NCBI RefSeq assembly: GCF_001667265.1
Contig: NZ_LZHW01000096.1
Coordinates: forward strand, 1 to 64,000
DNA from: Mycobacterium sp. ACS4331
GTDB taxonomy: Bacteria > Actinomycetota > Actinomycetes > Mycobacteriales > Mycobacteriaceae
Direction: 5' to 3'
Length of the DNA stretch: 64,000 nucleotides
Shown here: piece by piece, positions 26,701-35,082 of the stretch
Numbering within the stretch: position 1 is the first letter of the stretch
Layout: every line of letters starts with the position of its first letter
The notes under the pieces: model-generated
Seen by the model: only the letters and a program-made list of their open reading frames with translations
What the model was told of the DNA's origin: nothing
The model's database searches: none
Position numbers and translations under genes: made by a program

Positions 26701-27761
26701 GGCAACTCCAGCACCCGTTCCACGCAGTCCAGCAGCCGGTCGGGGCCCGGCAGCCAGAGCTTCTCCAACCTGGCGGGTGGATTCGGCGTGTCGAACCCGG
26801 TGGCCCGCAGCACCGGAGCCTCGAGGTCGTAGAACAACTCCTCGGACAGGCGGGCCGCGAGTTCGGCGCCGAAACCCAACGTGCGCGGGCCTTCATGCAT
26901 CACCACACACCGACCGGTGCGGCGCACCGACTCCGCGACGGTGTCGAAGTCCAGGGGGTTCAGCGACCTCAGGTCGACCACCTCCAGGCTCCACCCCTGC
27001 TCTTCGGCCGCCACCTCGGCCGCCGAGATCGCCGTGGCCACCAGGCCGCCATAGGTGACGACCGTGACGTCGGTGCCACTGCGGGCGACGGCGGCCGTCC
27101 CGATCGGAGGTCCCGGCACGGCGGTGTCGACGATTCCGCGAGTCCAATACCGCCGCTTGGGTTCCAGGAACATCACCGGATCGGGACTGGCGATCGCATA
27201 CCGCAGCAGCCAGTAGGCGTCGGCCGGGTTCGACGGCACCACGACCTTGAGGCCCGCGGTGTGTGCCCAGTACGTCTCGGTGGACTCGGAGTGGTGTTCG
27301 ACGGCGCCGATGCCGCCGAACGACGGGATGCGCACCGTGACCGCCATGTCGACGTCGCCGTGGGTGCGCATGTGGTATTTCGCCAGATGGCTGGCGATCT
27401 GGTCGAACGCCGGATAGCTGAAGCCGTCGAACTGGATCTCGGGCACGGGGACCAGTCCGCGGATCGCCATCCCGATGGAGATGCCGATGATCGCCGACTC
27501 GGCCAACGGGGTGTCGAAACACCGTGTTGCCCCGAAGGTCTCGGCCAGCCCCTCCGTCACCCGGAACACCCCGCCGAGTGTTGCGACGTCCTCGCCGAAT
27601 ACCAGGACGCGGTCATCGCCGGCCATCGCGTCATGCAGCGCACGGTTGATCGCGGCGACCATGGTCAGTTCCGTCGCGGCCGGCATGGGAGTCAGTAACG
27701 GAGGCAGCGGATCTGGAGCGTCGTCGCCCTGCAGGGGCGGCCGGTCGAAAAGCTGCGTCAT
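26697..27761 (-). CDS. bkdB: Branched-chain 2-oxoacid dehydrogenase E1 beta subunit
   Basis: 354 residues from ATG 27761, which lies one base after the bkdA stop (TGAGATG) with GGAGG within the end of bkdA. Upstream extension of the frame would overlap bkdA without support. Family blocks: ATELTMVAAINRALHDAM, VLVFGEDVATLGGVFRVTEGL, RCFDTPLAESAIIGISIGMA and the transketolase C-terminal domain with VTYGGLVATA and VVDLRSLNPLDFDTV. It pairs with BkdA in the thiamine-diphosphate E1 heterotetramer. It is coupled to bkdC by a 4-bp overlap. Confidence 0.93.
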   Translation of the reverse strand: MTQLFDRPPLQGDDAPDPLPPLLTPMPAATELTMVAAINRALHDAMAGDDRVLVFGEDVATLGGVFRVTEGLAETFGATRCFDTPLAESAIIGISIGMAIRGLVPVPEIQFDGFSYPAFDQIASHLAKYHMRTHGDVDMAVTVRIPSFGGIGAVEHHSESTETYWAHTAGLKVVVPSNPADAYWLLRYAIASPDPVMFLEPKRRYWTRGIVDTAVPGPPIGTAAVARSGTDVTVVTYGGLVATAISAAEVAAEEQGWSLEVVDLRSLNPLDFDTVAESVRRTGRCVVMHEGPRTLGFGAELAARLSEELFYDLEAPVLRATGFDTPNPPARLEKLWLPGPDRLLDCVERVLELP

Positions 27762-27762
27762 C

Positions 27763-28863
27763 TCAGGCCTCCTTCGCCAGTTCGGCCCGCAACTGGTCAC
27801 GCTGTGCAACCAGATCCGGGGTGATCTCGGCGTAGACGGTGTCGAACATTTCGCCGACGTCGGCGTCTGGCGCATCGACGATCACGTCCCGGAGCTCAGC
27901 GCGCACCCTGGCGACATGCGCGTCGACGCGCCGCTCGAGACGTTTGGTCAGCAGTCCGATGTTGCGCAGATGGGTGCGAAACCGGGCGATGGGGTCACGC
28001 GCCTGCCACGCCTCGACCTCACGAGCATCGCGGTACCGGGTCGGGTCGTCGGACGTGGTGTGGGGGCCCATCCGATAGGTGACGGCCTCGATCAGAGTCG
28101 GCCCACCGCCGCCGCGGGCGCGGCGCGCGGCCTGCTCCATGACCGCGTAACAGGCCAGCACGTCGTTGCCGTCCACCCGGATGCCCGGCATCCCGTATCC
28201 GGCGGCGCGGTGCGCGATCGACGGCCCGGCAAGCTGCTGTCCGACAGGAACTGAGATGGCCCACTGGTTGTTCTGCACGTAGAAGACGCATGGCGCGGCG
28301 AACACCGAGGCGAGATTGAGCGCCTCATGCACGTCGCCCTCGCTGGTGGCACCATCACCGGCAAACCCCACCGTCACCGCGTCCTCACCCAGGCGCTGGG
28401 CGGCCATCGCGGCACCCACGGCGTGCAGAAGCTGCGTACCGATCGGAATGGCGATGGGAGCGCATCGCTTGGCGGTGAAGCCCAGTCCCCCGTGCCAGCT
28501 TCCGCGCCACATCGCGCCCAGTTGCGCCGGCGTGATGCCGCGCAGCAGAAAGGCCCCGAGCTCGCGGTACTGCGGGAACAGCCAGTCGGTCTTGCGCAGG
28601 GGCGCCACCGCACCGACCTGGGCGGCCTCCTGGCCTCGGCAGGAGGCGTACAACGCGAGCTCACCCTGTCGCTGCAGGTTGGTCAGTTCGGCGTCCAATT
28701 CCCGGGTGACGACCATGGTCTCGTAGAGCCAGGCCAGGGTCTCGGGGGGAAGGTCACGGCGGAATCGCTGTTCGGAGGTGACCGCCCCATCGGGGGCGAG
28801 CAGTTGGACGGGCTCCAGATCCGGGACGTCGTGCAGCGTCCAGAGATGATCCGCCCCAGCCAT
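27763..28863 (-). CDS. bkdA: Branched-chain 2-oxoacid dehydrogenase E1 alpha subunit
   Basis: 366 residues. The thiamine-diphosphate motif runs from GDGATSEGD to FYVQNN around residues 168-197, the standard GDG-N(26-30)-NN pattern. YRMGPHTTSDDPTRYR is the loop motif of E1 alpha subunits. It decarboxylates the keto acids of leucine, isoleucine and valine and, with BkdB, acylates the E2 lipoate. A ribosome site (GGAGGCGGCT) precedes the ATG. A 116-bp gap separates it from citE upstream, so bkdABC may be read through from the accD1 promoter or have a promoter in the gap. Confidence 0.93.
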   Translation of the reverse strand: MAGADHLWTLHDVPDLEPVQLLAPDGAVTSEQRFRRDLPPETLAWLYETMVVTRELDAELTNLQRQGELALYASCRGQEAAQVGAVAPLRKTDWLFPQYRELGAFLLRGITPAQLGAMWRGSWHGGLGFTAKRCAPIAIPIGTQLLHAVGAAMAAQRLGEDAVTVGFAGDGATSEGDVHEALNLASVFAAPCVFYVQNNQWAISVPVGQQLAGPSIAHRAAGYGMPGIRVDGNDVLACYAVMEQAARRARGGGGPTLIEAVTYRMGPHTTSDDPTRYRDAREVEAWQARDPIARFRTHLRNIGLLTKRLERRVDAHVARVRAELRDVIVDAPDADVGEMFDTVYAEITPDLVAQRDQLRAELAKEA

Positions 28864-28979
28864 AGCCGCCTCCTTCAGGTCGCCGACGACATGTTTGGTC
28901 GTCAGACCCTGTGGGTCAGCTCCAGCGCGGGGCCGGTCCGAGTCACCCGCTTGTGGCGGCTGCCCGCTGGCGTCCGATG

Positions 28980-29780
28980 TCAGGGCGCAAGCTGGACGAT
29001 TCGCTCAGCCCGCCTCAACACTGGTGCATCCACCATTATGCCCTCATGGGCGAATGCTCCCGGCTGATTCTCCGCGGCCGCGAGCACGTGTCGCGCCCAC
29101 TCCACCTGCTCGGCCGACGGCGCATAGCCGTCCCGGATGACAGCGATCTGGCTGGGATGGATCGCCACCTTGATGTCGAATCCGACCGCCACGGCGTCGT
29201 CGACCTCGACGCGCAGGCCATCGAGGTTCTTGATGTCGATGTACACCGAATCAAGCGCCTGTCGGCCATACGCCTTGGCCGCCAGCAGCGATCGGGACCG
29301 CACATACTTGGCGACATCGCGGTAGGAGTCGTCGGGGAAGCGGTTGGAGGTGCCGCCCAGGAATCCGAACAGGTCCTCGGCGCCCCACATGACGCCCCAG
29401 GTGTTGGCGGCCGCGGCGGTCTCCTCGACCTTGAGCGCACCCAATGGGGTCTCGACAATGAGGACCACGTCCAGCGGCGCGAGCGCGCTCACCTGCTCCG
29501 CGGACTCGCACTTGGGCAGCATCACGGATGTGTAGTCGGTCTTGGCGAGCACCTCGAGGTCGAGCTTCTGCTCGGGCGAGTCGCCCGCGTTGATGCGGAT
29601 CACCGTGCGGGCCGGATCCAGCGGAGTGCTCAGCAGCGCCTCGCGTGCGGCCGGTTTGTCGCCGGCACCGTCCTCGAGGTCGAGGATCACGACATCGGCT
29701 GCCGCGGCGGCCTTCTCGAAACGCTCGGGGCGATCGGCAGGGCAGAACAGCCAGGCCGGACCCGCATTCGTCAGTGTCAT
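28980..29780 (-). CDS. citE: CitE-like beta-hydroxyacyl-CoA lyase (citramalyl-CoA / HMG-CoA lyase)
   Basis: 266 residues, the size of stand-alone CitE-like TIM-barrel lyases. Motifs: LFCPADRPERFEKA, ILDLEDGAGDKP with metal-binding acidic residues, LIVETPLGAL, GAEDLFGFLGG and AIHPSQI. No other citrate lyase subunits are present. From literature memory, the M. tuberculosis homologue Rv2498c cleaves (S)-citramalyl-CoA and HMG-CoA, serving itaconate breakdown and leucine catabolism. The neighbouring genes support this. Its ATG immediately follows the stop of the MaoC-like gene with no gap. Confidence 0.9.
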   Translation of the reverse strand: MTLTNAGPAWLFCPADRPERFEKAAAAADVVILDLEDGAGDKPAAREALLSTPLDPARTVIRINAGDSPEQKLDLEVLAKTDYTSVMLPKCESAEQVSALAPLDVVLIVETPLGALKVEETAAAANTWGVMWGAEDLFGFLGGTSNRFPDDSYRDVAKYVRSRSLLAAKAYGRQALDSVYIDIKNLDGLRVEVDDAVAVGFDIKVAIHPSQIAVIRDGYAPSAEQVEWARHVLAAAENQPGAFAHEGIMVDAPVLRRAERIVQLAP

Positions 29781-30272
29781 CTACTCCTCCACCGGCTTCT
29801 TGCGCACCATCGTCTTGCGGGTGGCGGTCGCGACGACGTCGCCGTGCTGGTTGCGTCCGATGTGCGCGAACGTCACGATGCCCTCACCGGGGCGACTCTT
29901 GGACTCCCGCTTGTCGGTCACCTCCGACTCGGCATACAGCGTGTCACCGTGGAAAAGCGGTTTCGGGAAGGCGATTTCGGAGAATCCGAGGTTGCCGACG
30001 ATCGTGCCCTGGGTCAGCTGCGCAACGGACAGACCCACCAGGGTCGACAGCGTGAACATCGAGTTCACCAGGCGCTGATTGAACGGCGGAAGGGCGTCGG
30101 AGAACGCCGCGTCCAGGTGCAGGGCCTGCGTGTTCATGGTCAGCGTGGTGAACAGGACGTTGTCGGCCTCGGTGATGGTGCGGCCGGGGCGGTGCAGGTA
30201 CAGCACACCGGGCTCGAACTCCTCGAACCACAGGCCACGCTGTTCGATGACACGCTTCGGGGTCTCGGTCAC
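29781..30272 (-). CDS. MaoC-like hotdog hydratase, probable methylglutaconyl-/itaconyl-CoA hydratase
   Basis: 163 residues with a single MaoC-type hotdog: LYLHRPGRTITEADN at the start, NPxF-like FNQRLVNSMFTLS in the middle, FHGDTLYAESEV and GIVTFAHIGRNQHGDVVATATRKTMV at the end. The exact catalytic Asp/His pair of R-hydratases (D-x-x-P-x-H) is not obvious. Context between FadE19/AccA1-AccD1 and CitE predicts hydration of 3-methylglutaconyl-CoA to HMG-CoA in leucine breakdown, and of itaconyl-CoA to citramalyl-CoA. It overlaps fadE19 by 4 bp and abuts citE. It is at the Rv2499c position. Confidence 0.8.
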   Translation of the reverse strand: MTETPKRVIEQRGLWFEEFEPGVLYLHRPGRTITEADNVLFTTLTMNTQALHLDAAFSDALPPFNQRLVNSMFTLSTLVGLSVAQLTQGTIVGNLGFSEIAFPKPLFHGDTLYAESEVTDKRESKSRPGEGIVTFAHIGRNQHGDVVATATRKTMVRKKPVEE

Positions 30273-31432
30273 AGGCCCAACTCCCGACCGATCAGCATCA
30301 GTTGCACTTCGGTTGTCCCTTCACCGATTTCGAGGATCTTGCTGTCGCGGTAGTGCCGTGCCACGGAATACTCGTTCATGAACCCGTAGCCGCCGAAGAT
30401 CTGCGTGGCGTCGCGCGAGTTGTCCATCGCGGCCTCGCTGGCCACCATCTTGGCCACCGACGCGGCCTTCTTGAACGGCTTTCCGGCCAGCATCAGCGCC
30501 GCGGCGTCGTAGTACGCCGTGCGCGCGGCATGCGCGCGGGCCTCCATTCGGGCGATCTTGAAGGCGATGGCCTGATAGGTGCCGATCGCCGCGCCGAACG
30601 CCTGACGTTCCTTGGCATACTTCACCGACTCGTCGACACAACCCTGCGCTGCGCCGACCGACAGGGCCGCGATCGCGATCCGGCCCTCATCGAGGATGCG
30701 CAGGAAGTTGGCGTACCCGCGGCCGCGTTCGCCGAGCAGGTTCTCCTCGGGCACACGCACGTCGTCGAAGCTCAACGGGTGGGTGTCGGAGGCGTTCCAG
30801 CCCACCTTGTTGTACGCGGGTTCGGCGGTGAACCCGTCGGTCGGCACGGGCACCAGGATCGACGAGATCTCCTTCTTGCCGTCGGCCTTCTCACCCGTCA
30901 CGGCGGTCACCGTCACCAGCTTGGTGATGTCGGTGCCGGAGTTGGTGATGAACTGCTTGGAACCGTTGATCACCCAATGCCCGTCGTCGAGGCGCGCGGT
31001 GGTCTTGGTGGCACCGGCGTCGCTGCCGCCGCCGGCCTCGGTCAGACCGAACGCACCCAGCGCCGTGCCGCTGGACAGCAGCGGCAGCCACTCCTGTTTC
31101 TGCGCCTCGCTGCCGAACCGGTACACCGGCATGGCACCCAGCGACACCCCGGCCTCGAGCGTGATGGCCACGCTCTGGTCGACCTTGCCGAGTTCCTCGA
31201 GCGCCAGGCACAGCGCGAAGTAGTCGCCGCCCATGCCCCCGTACTCCTCGGGGAAGGGCAGCCCGAACAGGCCCATGTCGGCCATGCCGGCGACGACCTC
31301 ATACGGGAACGAGTGCTCCTCGTCGTGTTTGGCCGCGACGGGAGCGACGACGCTCTGCGCGAAGTCACGGACGGTCCTGGCCAGCTGTGCGTATTCGTCG
31401 GGCAGGCTGCCCGTCGACAGGTAGTCGGTCAT
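30269..31432 (-). CDS. fadE19: Acyl-CoA dehydrogenase FadE19
   Basis: 387 residues, the normal length for a FAD-dependent short/branched-chain acyl-CoA dehydrogenase. Blocks: PFPEEYGGMGGDY, FGLTEAGGGSDAGATKT for FAD/substrate binding, QIFGGYGFMNEY, and the C-terminal EIGEGTTEVQLMLIGREL. The Glu in GEGTTE sits where MCAD/SCAD carry the catalytic base, whereas isovaleryl-CoA dehydrogenases have Ala there. Context predicts oxidation of branched acyl-CoA made by BkdABC. Its ATG shares one base with the accA1 stop (TGATG), and its stop overlaps the MaoC gene by 4 bp. Confidence 0.92.
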   Translation of the reverse strand: MTDYLSTGSLPDEYAQLARTVRDFAQSVVAPVAAKHDEEHSFPYEVVAGMADMGLFGLPFPEEYGGMGGDYFALCLALEELGKVDQSVAITLEAGVSLGAMPVYRFGSEAQKQEWLPLLSSGTALGAFGLTEAGGGSDAGATKTTARLDDGHWVINGSKQFITNSGTDITKLVTVTAVTGEKADGKKEISSILVPVPTDGFTAEPAYNKVGWNASDTHPLSFDDVRVPEENLLGERGRGYANFLRILDEGRIAIAALSVGAAQGCVDESVKYAKERQAFGAAIGTYQAIAFKIARMEARAHAARTAYYDAAALMLAGKPFKKAASVAKMVASEAAMDNSRDATQIFGGYGFMNEYSVARHYRDSKILEIGEGTTEVQLMLIGRELGL

Positions 31433-33432
31433 CAGCTCTGGTCCTTCTGTTCCGATTCGGCGGCCGTCACCGTTGCCAGCGGTTGGCCCACTTTGACCTG
31501 ATCGCCCACGGCGACAAGAATTTTCACCACACCATCGACCGGCGCGGTCAGCGAATGCTCCATCTTCATGGCCTCCACGGCCACCACGACCGTGCCCGCG
31601 GCCACCTCTGCGCCGTCGTCGACGTTGACGGCCACGACGGCACCGGGCATCGGACTGACCAGTTCGGCGTCGCCGCTGTGCTCGTCATCGGGCCGGACGG
31701 GGGCCTCACGGACCTCGTCCACCCACCACACCACACCCGGTGCGGCCAGCCAGATGCGGTGGTCGGCGTCGGCGACACGGTAGCGCTGCGAGACGCCGTC
31801 GATGACGAGGCTGATCTGGTCACCGTCGAGCGCCGCGGTCAGTGTGTGCCGCCCAGCGTTCTCGATGGTGACCGTGGCCGCCCCGGGCGTCCCGACGATT
31901 CCCACGTGGTCGGTGCGCTGCCCCGAACGCAGGCGCAGCACCGTGGGCGCGTGCTGGCCGCCCCGCCATCCCGAGGGCTGCGTCCACAGGTCGTCGCCTG
32001 CGGCCGCCCACAACTGGAGCCAGCGGTAGGCAGCCGCGGCGATGAACGCCGAGTCGTCGGCCGCCGGTGCGAGCGTGTCCAGGTAGTGCCCCACGCGGCG
32101 GTCCAGCAGACCGGTGTCCAACCGACCGGCGACCACGTCGGCGTCGGTCAGCAGGTGGCGCAGGAAGTCGATGTTGGTGACCACCCCGAGCACGGCCGTG
32201 TGGGCCAGGGCGCGGTCGAGTCCGCGCAACGCGTCCTGTCGCGTCGCGCCGTGCGTGATCACCTTGGCCAGCATCGGGTCGTAATCGCTTCCGACGACCG
32301 TGCCGACCCGCAGACCGGAGTCCACCCGGACCCCGGGTCCGCCGGGTTCCACGAGATCGAGCACCGTGCCGCCGGTCGGCAGGAAGCTGTTGGCCGGGTC
32401 CTCGGCGTACACGCGCGCCTCGACGGCGTGGCCGCGCAGTTCGATGTCCTGCTGGCGGGCCCGCAGCGGTTCGCCGGCCGCGATCCGGACCTGCCACTCC
32501 ACCAGGTCCCAGCCGGTGACCAGTTCGGTGACGGGGTGCTCGACCTGAAGGCGGGTATTCATCTCCATGAAGAAGAACTCGTCGGGCCGGTCAGCCGAGA
32601 CGATGAATTCGACCGTGCCCGCGCCCACGTAGTCCACACTGCGTGCGGTGTCACACGCGGCGGCACCGATCCGCTCTCGGGTCGCGGCGTCCAGCAGCGC
32701 CGACGGCGCCTCCTCGATGACCTTCTGATGGCGACGCTGCAGACTGCACTCACGCTCCCCGAGGTGGATCACATTGCCGTGCTGGTCGGCGAGCACCTGC
32801 ACCTCGATGTGCCTGGGCCGCAGCACGAATCGCTCGAGGAACAGGGTGTCGTCGCCGAACGCGGCGGCCGATTCGCGCCGTGCGCCGGCCAGTGCGCCGG
32901 GCAGGTCGGCCGCGTCGTGCACCAGCCGCATGCCCTTCCCACCGCCGCCCGCCGAGGGCTTGACGAGTACGGGATAGCCGATGTCGTCCGCCGCGGCGAT
33001 CAGCTCCGCGTCGGTCAGGCCCGGGCGGGCGATGCCGGGAACCACGGGGACGCCGAACTTCGTGACTGTGGCCTTGGCTGTGATCTTGTCGCCCATGGTC
33101 GCGATGGCCGCTGCGGGTGGGCCGATGAACACGATTCCCGCCTGAGCCAGCGCTTCGGCGAATTGGCTGTTCTCCGAAAGGAATCCGTAGCCGGGGTGCA
33201 CAGCCTGAGCGCCGGTGCGCACGGCGGCGTCGACGACCGCGTCGATGTTCAGATAGCTCTGCCGTGCGGCCGCCGGACCGATCAGCACGGCGGCGTCGGC
33301 TTCGAGGACATGCAGCGCCGCGGCGTCGGCTTCGCTGTAGACCGCCACCGACCTGATGCCCAGCCGGCGCAGGGAGCGGATGACGCGGACCGCGATCTCA
33401 CCGCGGTTGGCAACCAGGACCGTATCGAACAT
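31432..33432 (-). CDS. accA1: Biotin-dependent acyl-CoA carboxylase alpha subunit, methylcrotonyl-CoA type
   Basis: 666 residues from ATG 33432 (MFDTVLVANRGEIAVRVI); an upstream extension would run into accD1. Residues 1-450 form biotin carboxylase: VKPSAGGGGKGMRLV (ATP-grasp Gly loop), ERECSLQRRHQK and FFMEMNTRLQVEHPVTE. The middle holds a BT/linker domain. The C-terminal biotin carrier domain has VEAMKMEHS with biotinyl-Lys623. With AccD1 it is known as the 3-methylcrotonyl-CoA carboxylase of mycobacteria. It starts 7 bp after accD1 and overlaps fadE19 by one base. Confidence 0.94.
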   Translation of the reverse strand: MFDTVLVANRGEIAVRVIRSLRRLGIRSVAVYSEADAAALHVLEADAAVLIGPAAARQSYLNIDAVVDAAVRTGAQAVHPGYGFLSENSQFAEALAQAGIVFIGPPAAAIATMGDKITAKATVTKFGVPVVPGIARPGLTDAELIAAADDIGYPVLVKPSAGGGGKGMRLVHDAADLPGALAGARRESAAAFGDDTLFLERFVLRPRHIEVQVLADQHGNVIHLGERECSLQRRHQKVIEEAPSALLDAATRERIGAAACDTARSVDYVGAGTVEFIVSADRPDEFFFMEMNTRLQVEHPVTELVTGWDLVEWQVRIAAGEPLRARQQDIELRGHAVEARVYAEDPANSFLPTGGTVLDLVEPGGPGVRVDSGLRVGTVVGSDYDPMLAKVITHGATRQDALRGLDRALAHTAVLGVVTNIDFLRHLLTDADVVAGRLDTGLLDRRVGHYLDTLAPAADDSAFIAAAAYRWLQLWAAAGDDLWTQPSGWRGGQHAPTVLRLRSGQRTDHVGIVGTPGAATVTIENAGRHTLTAALDGDQISLVIDGVSQRYRVADADHRIWLAAPGVVWWVDEVREAPVRPDDEHSGDAELVSPMPGAVVAVNVDDGAEVAAGTVVVAVEAMKMEHSLTAPVDGVVKILVAVGDQVKVGQPLATVTAAESEQKDQS

Positions 33433-33439
33433 CAGTTCC

Positions 33440-34990
33440 TCACATCCGGAAGACGCCGTAGGACACCGGCTGCACCGGTGCGTTGCCAACTGCCGAGAGC
33501 GCCAATCCCACAACGGTTCTGGTGTCCGCGGGATCGATCACACCGTCGTCCCACAACCGGGCCGTCGAGTAGTAGGGGTTGCCCTGGTGTTCGTACTGGG
33601 CACGAATGGGCGCCTTGAACGCCTCCTCCTCCTCGGCCGACATGTCACCGCGAACCGTGGCCAGCACCGAGGCGGCCTGCTCGCCGCCCATCACCGAGAT
33701 ACGGGCGTTGGGCCACATCCACAGGAAGCGCGGTGAGTACGCCCGACCGCACATCGAGTAGTTGCCCGCGCCGTAGGACCCGCCGATGACAACCGTCAGT
33801 TTGGGCACTCGCGCGCAGGCCACCGCGGTGACCATCTTGGCGCCGTGTTTGGCGATGCCGCCGGCCTCGTAGTCCCGGCCCACCATGAAGCCTGTGATGT
33901 TCTGCAGGAACAGCAGCGGCACCGTGCGCTTGTCGCACAGTTCGATGAAATGCGCTCCCTTGAGCGCCGATTCACCGAAGAGGACGCCGTTGTTGGCGAC
34001 GATGCCGATGGGATGTCCGTGGATGTGGGCGAAGCCGGTGACCAGGGTGGTGCCGTATTCGGCTTTGAATTCGCTGAACTCGCCGCCGTCGACGATTCGG
34101 GTGATGACCTCGCGGACGTCGTAGGGCACGCGTGCGTCGACCGGGACCACGTCGTACAACTCGGTCTGGTCGGCGACGGCGGGCAGCGTCGGGCGCACGT
34201 CCCAGGGCCGCGGCGATCGGGGCCCGAGCGTCGAGACGATGTTCCGCACGATGCGCAGTGCGTCGCGGTCGTCGTGTGCCAGGTGGTCGGTGACGCCGGA
34301 GACCTTGGAGTGCAGATCGCCACCGCCGAGTTCCTCGGCCGTGACGACCTCACCGGTGGCGGCCTTCACCAGCGGTGGACCGCCGAGGAAGATGGTGCCC
34401 TGGTTGCGGACGATGACGGCCTCGTCGCTCATCGCCGGCACGTAGGCGCCGCCCGCGGTGCAGGATCCGAGCACCGCGGCGATCTGCGCGATGCCCGCGG
34501 CGCTCATCGTGGACTGGTTGTAGAAGATGCGCCCGAAGTGCTCGCGGTCCGGGAACACCTCGTCCTGGCGGGGCAGGAACGCGCCACCGGAGTCCACCAG
34601 ATAGATGCACGGCAGTCGATTCTCGAGCGCGATCTCCTGTGCGCGCAGGTGCTTCTTGACCGTGACCGGGTAGTAGGTACCGCCTTTGACGGTGGCGTCG
34701 TTGGCCACGATCATGCACTCGCGACCAGAGACGCGGCCGATGCCGGCGATCATTCCGGCGCCGGGGCATTCGTCGTCGTACATGCCGTCGGCCGCCAGCG
34801 GCGCGATCTCCAGCAGAGGACTGCCCGGGTCGAGCAGGCCGTCCACGCGATCGCGTGGGAGCAGCTTGCCACGTGACACGTGGCGTTCCCGGGCGCGCTC
34901 AGGCCCTCCCAATGCGGCGCTGGCGAGCTTCGCGCGCAGTTGCGCCACCAGGGCCACGTGTTCTTCGCGGTTCGATGTCCCGCCTGCCAT
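33440..34990 (-). CDS. accD1: Acyl-CoA carboxylase beta subunit, methylcrotonyl-CoA type carboxyltransferase
   Basis: 516 residues, with the crotonase-like N and C carboxyltransferase halves. Blocks: LLPRDRVDGLLDPGSPLLEI, YLVDSGGAFLP, GSCTAGGAYVPAMSDE, FADHxxx-equivalent LFLQNITGFMVG, and VVIGGSYGAGNYSMCGRAY near the C-terminus. It transfers carboxyl from biotin to 3-methylcrotonyl-CoA. It is the first gene of the leucine cluster. Its ATG is 18 bp downstream (minus strand) of the large palindromic operator shared with the divergent TetR gene. In M. tuberculosis scoA, scoB and fadD35 precede it (from memory); here they are absent. Confidence 0.94.
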   Translation of the reverse strand: MAGGTSNREEHVALVAQLRAKLASAALGGPERARERHVSRGKLLPRDRVDGLLDPGSPLLEIAPLAADGMYDDECPGAGMIAGIGRVSGRECMIVANDATVKGGTYYPVTVKKHLRAQEIALENRLPCIYLVDSGGAFLPRQDEVFPDREHFGRIFYNQSTMSAAGIAQIAAVLGSCTAGGAYVPAMSDEAVIVRNQGTIFLGGPPLVKAATGEVVTAEELGGGDLHSKVSGVTDHLAHDDRDALRIVRNIVSTLGPRSPRPWDVRPTLPAVADQTELYDVVPVDARVPYDVREVITRIVDGGEFSEFKAEYGTTLVTGFAHIHGHPIGIVANNGVLFGESALKGAHFIELCDKRTVPLLFLQNITGFMVGRDYEAGGIAKHGAKMVTAVACARVPKLTVVIGGSYGAGNYSMCGRAYSPRFLWMWPNARISVMGGEQAASVLATVRGDMSAEEEEAFKAPIRAQYEHQGNPYYSTARLWDDGVIDPADTRTVVGLALSAVGNAPVQPVSYGVFRM

Positions 34991-35008
34991 CGGCTTCCCA
35001 CCAATTCA

Positions 35009-35049
35009 GTTAATGGTGACTAACTCGTGGTATGTTAGTCACCATTAAC
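35009..35049. promoter_or_regulatory. Palindromic operator between accD1 and the TetR gene
   Basis: GTTAATGGTGACTAAC (35009-35024) and GTTAGTCACCATTAAC (35034-35049) are exact inverted 16-mers separated by 9 bp. Each arm is itself bounded by GTTA...TAAC, so the site could hold two repressor dimers. It occupies the centre of the 92-bp divergent intergenic region and should be the operator for the TetR protein and the accD1 operon. Confidence 0.8.
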
Positions 35050-35082
35050 CGACGTGTCCAGCCTTTTGGATAGCGAGGCCTG

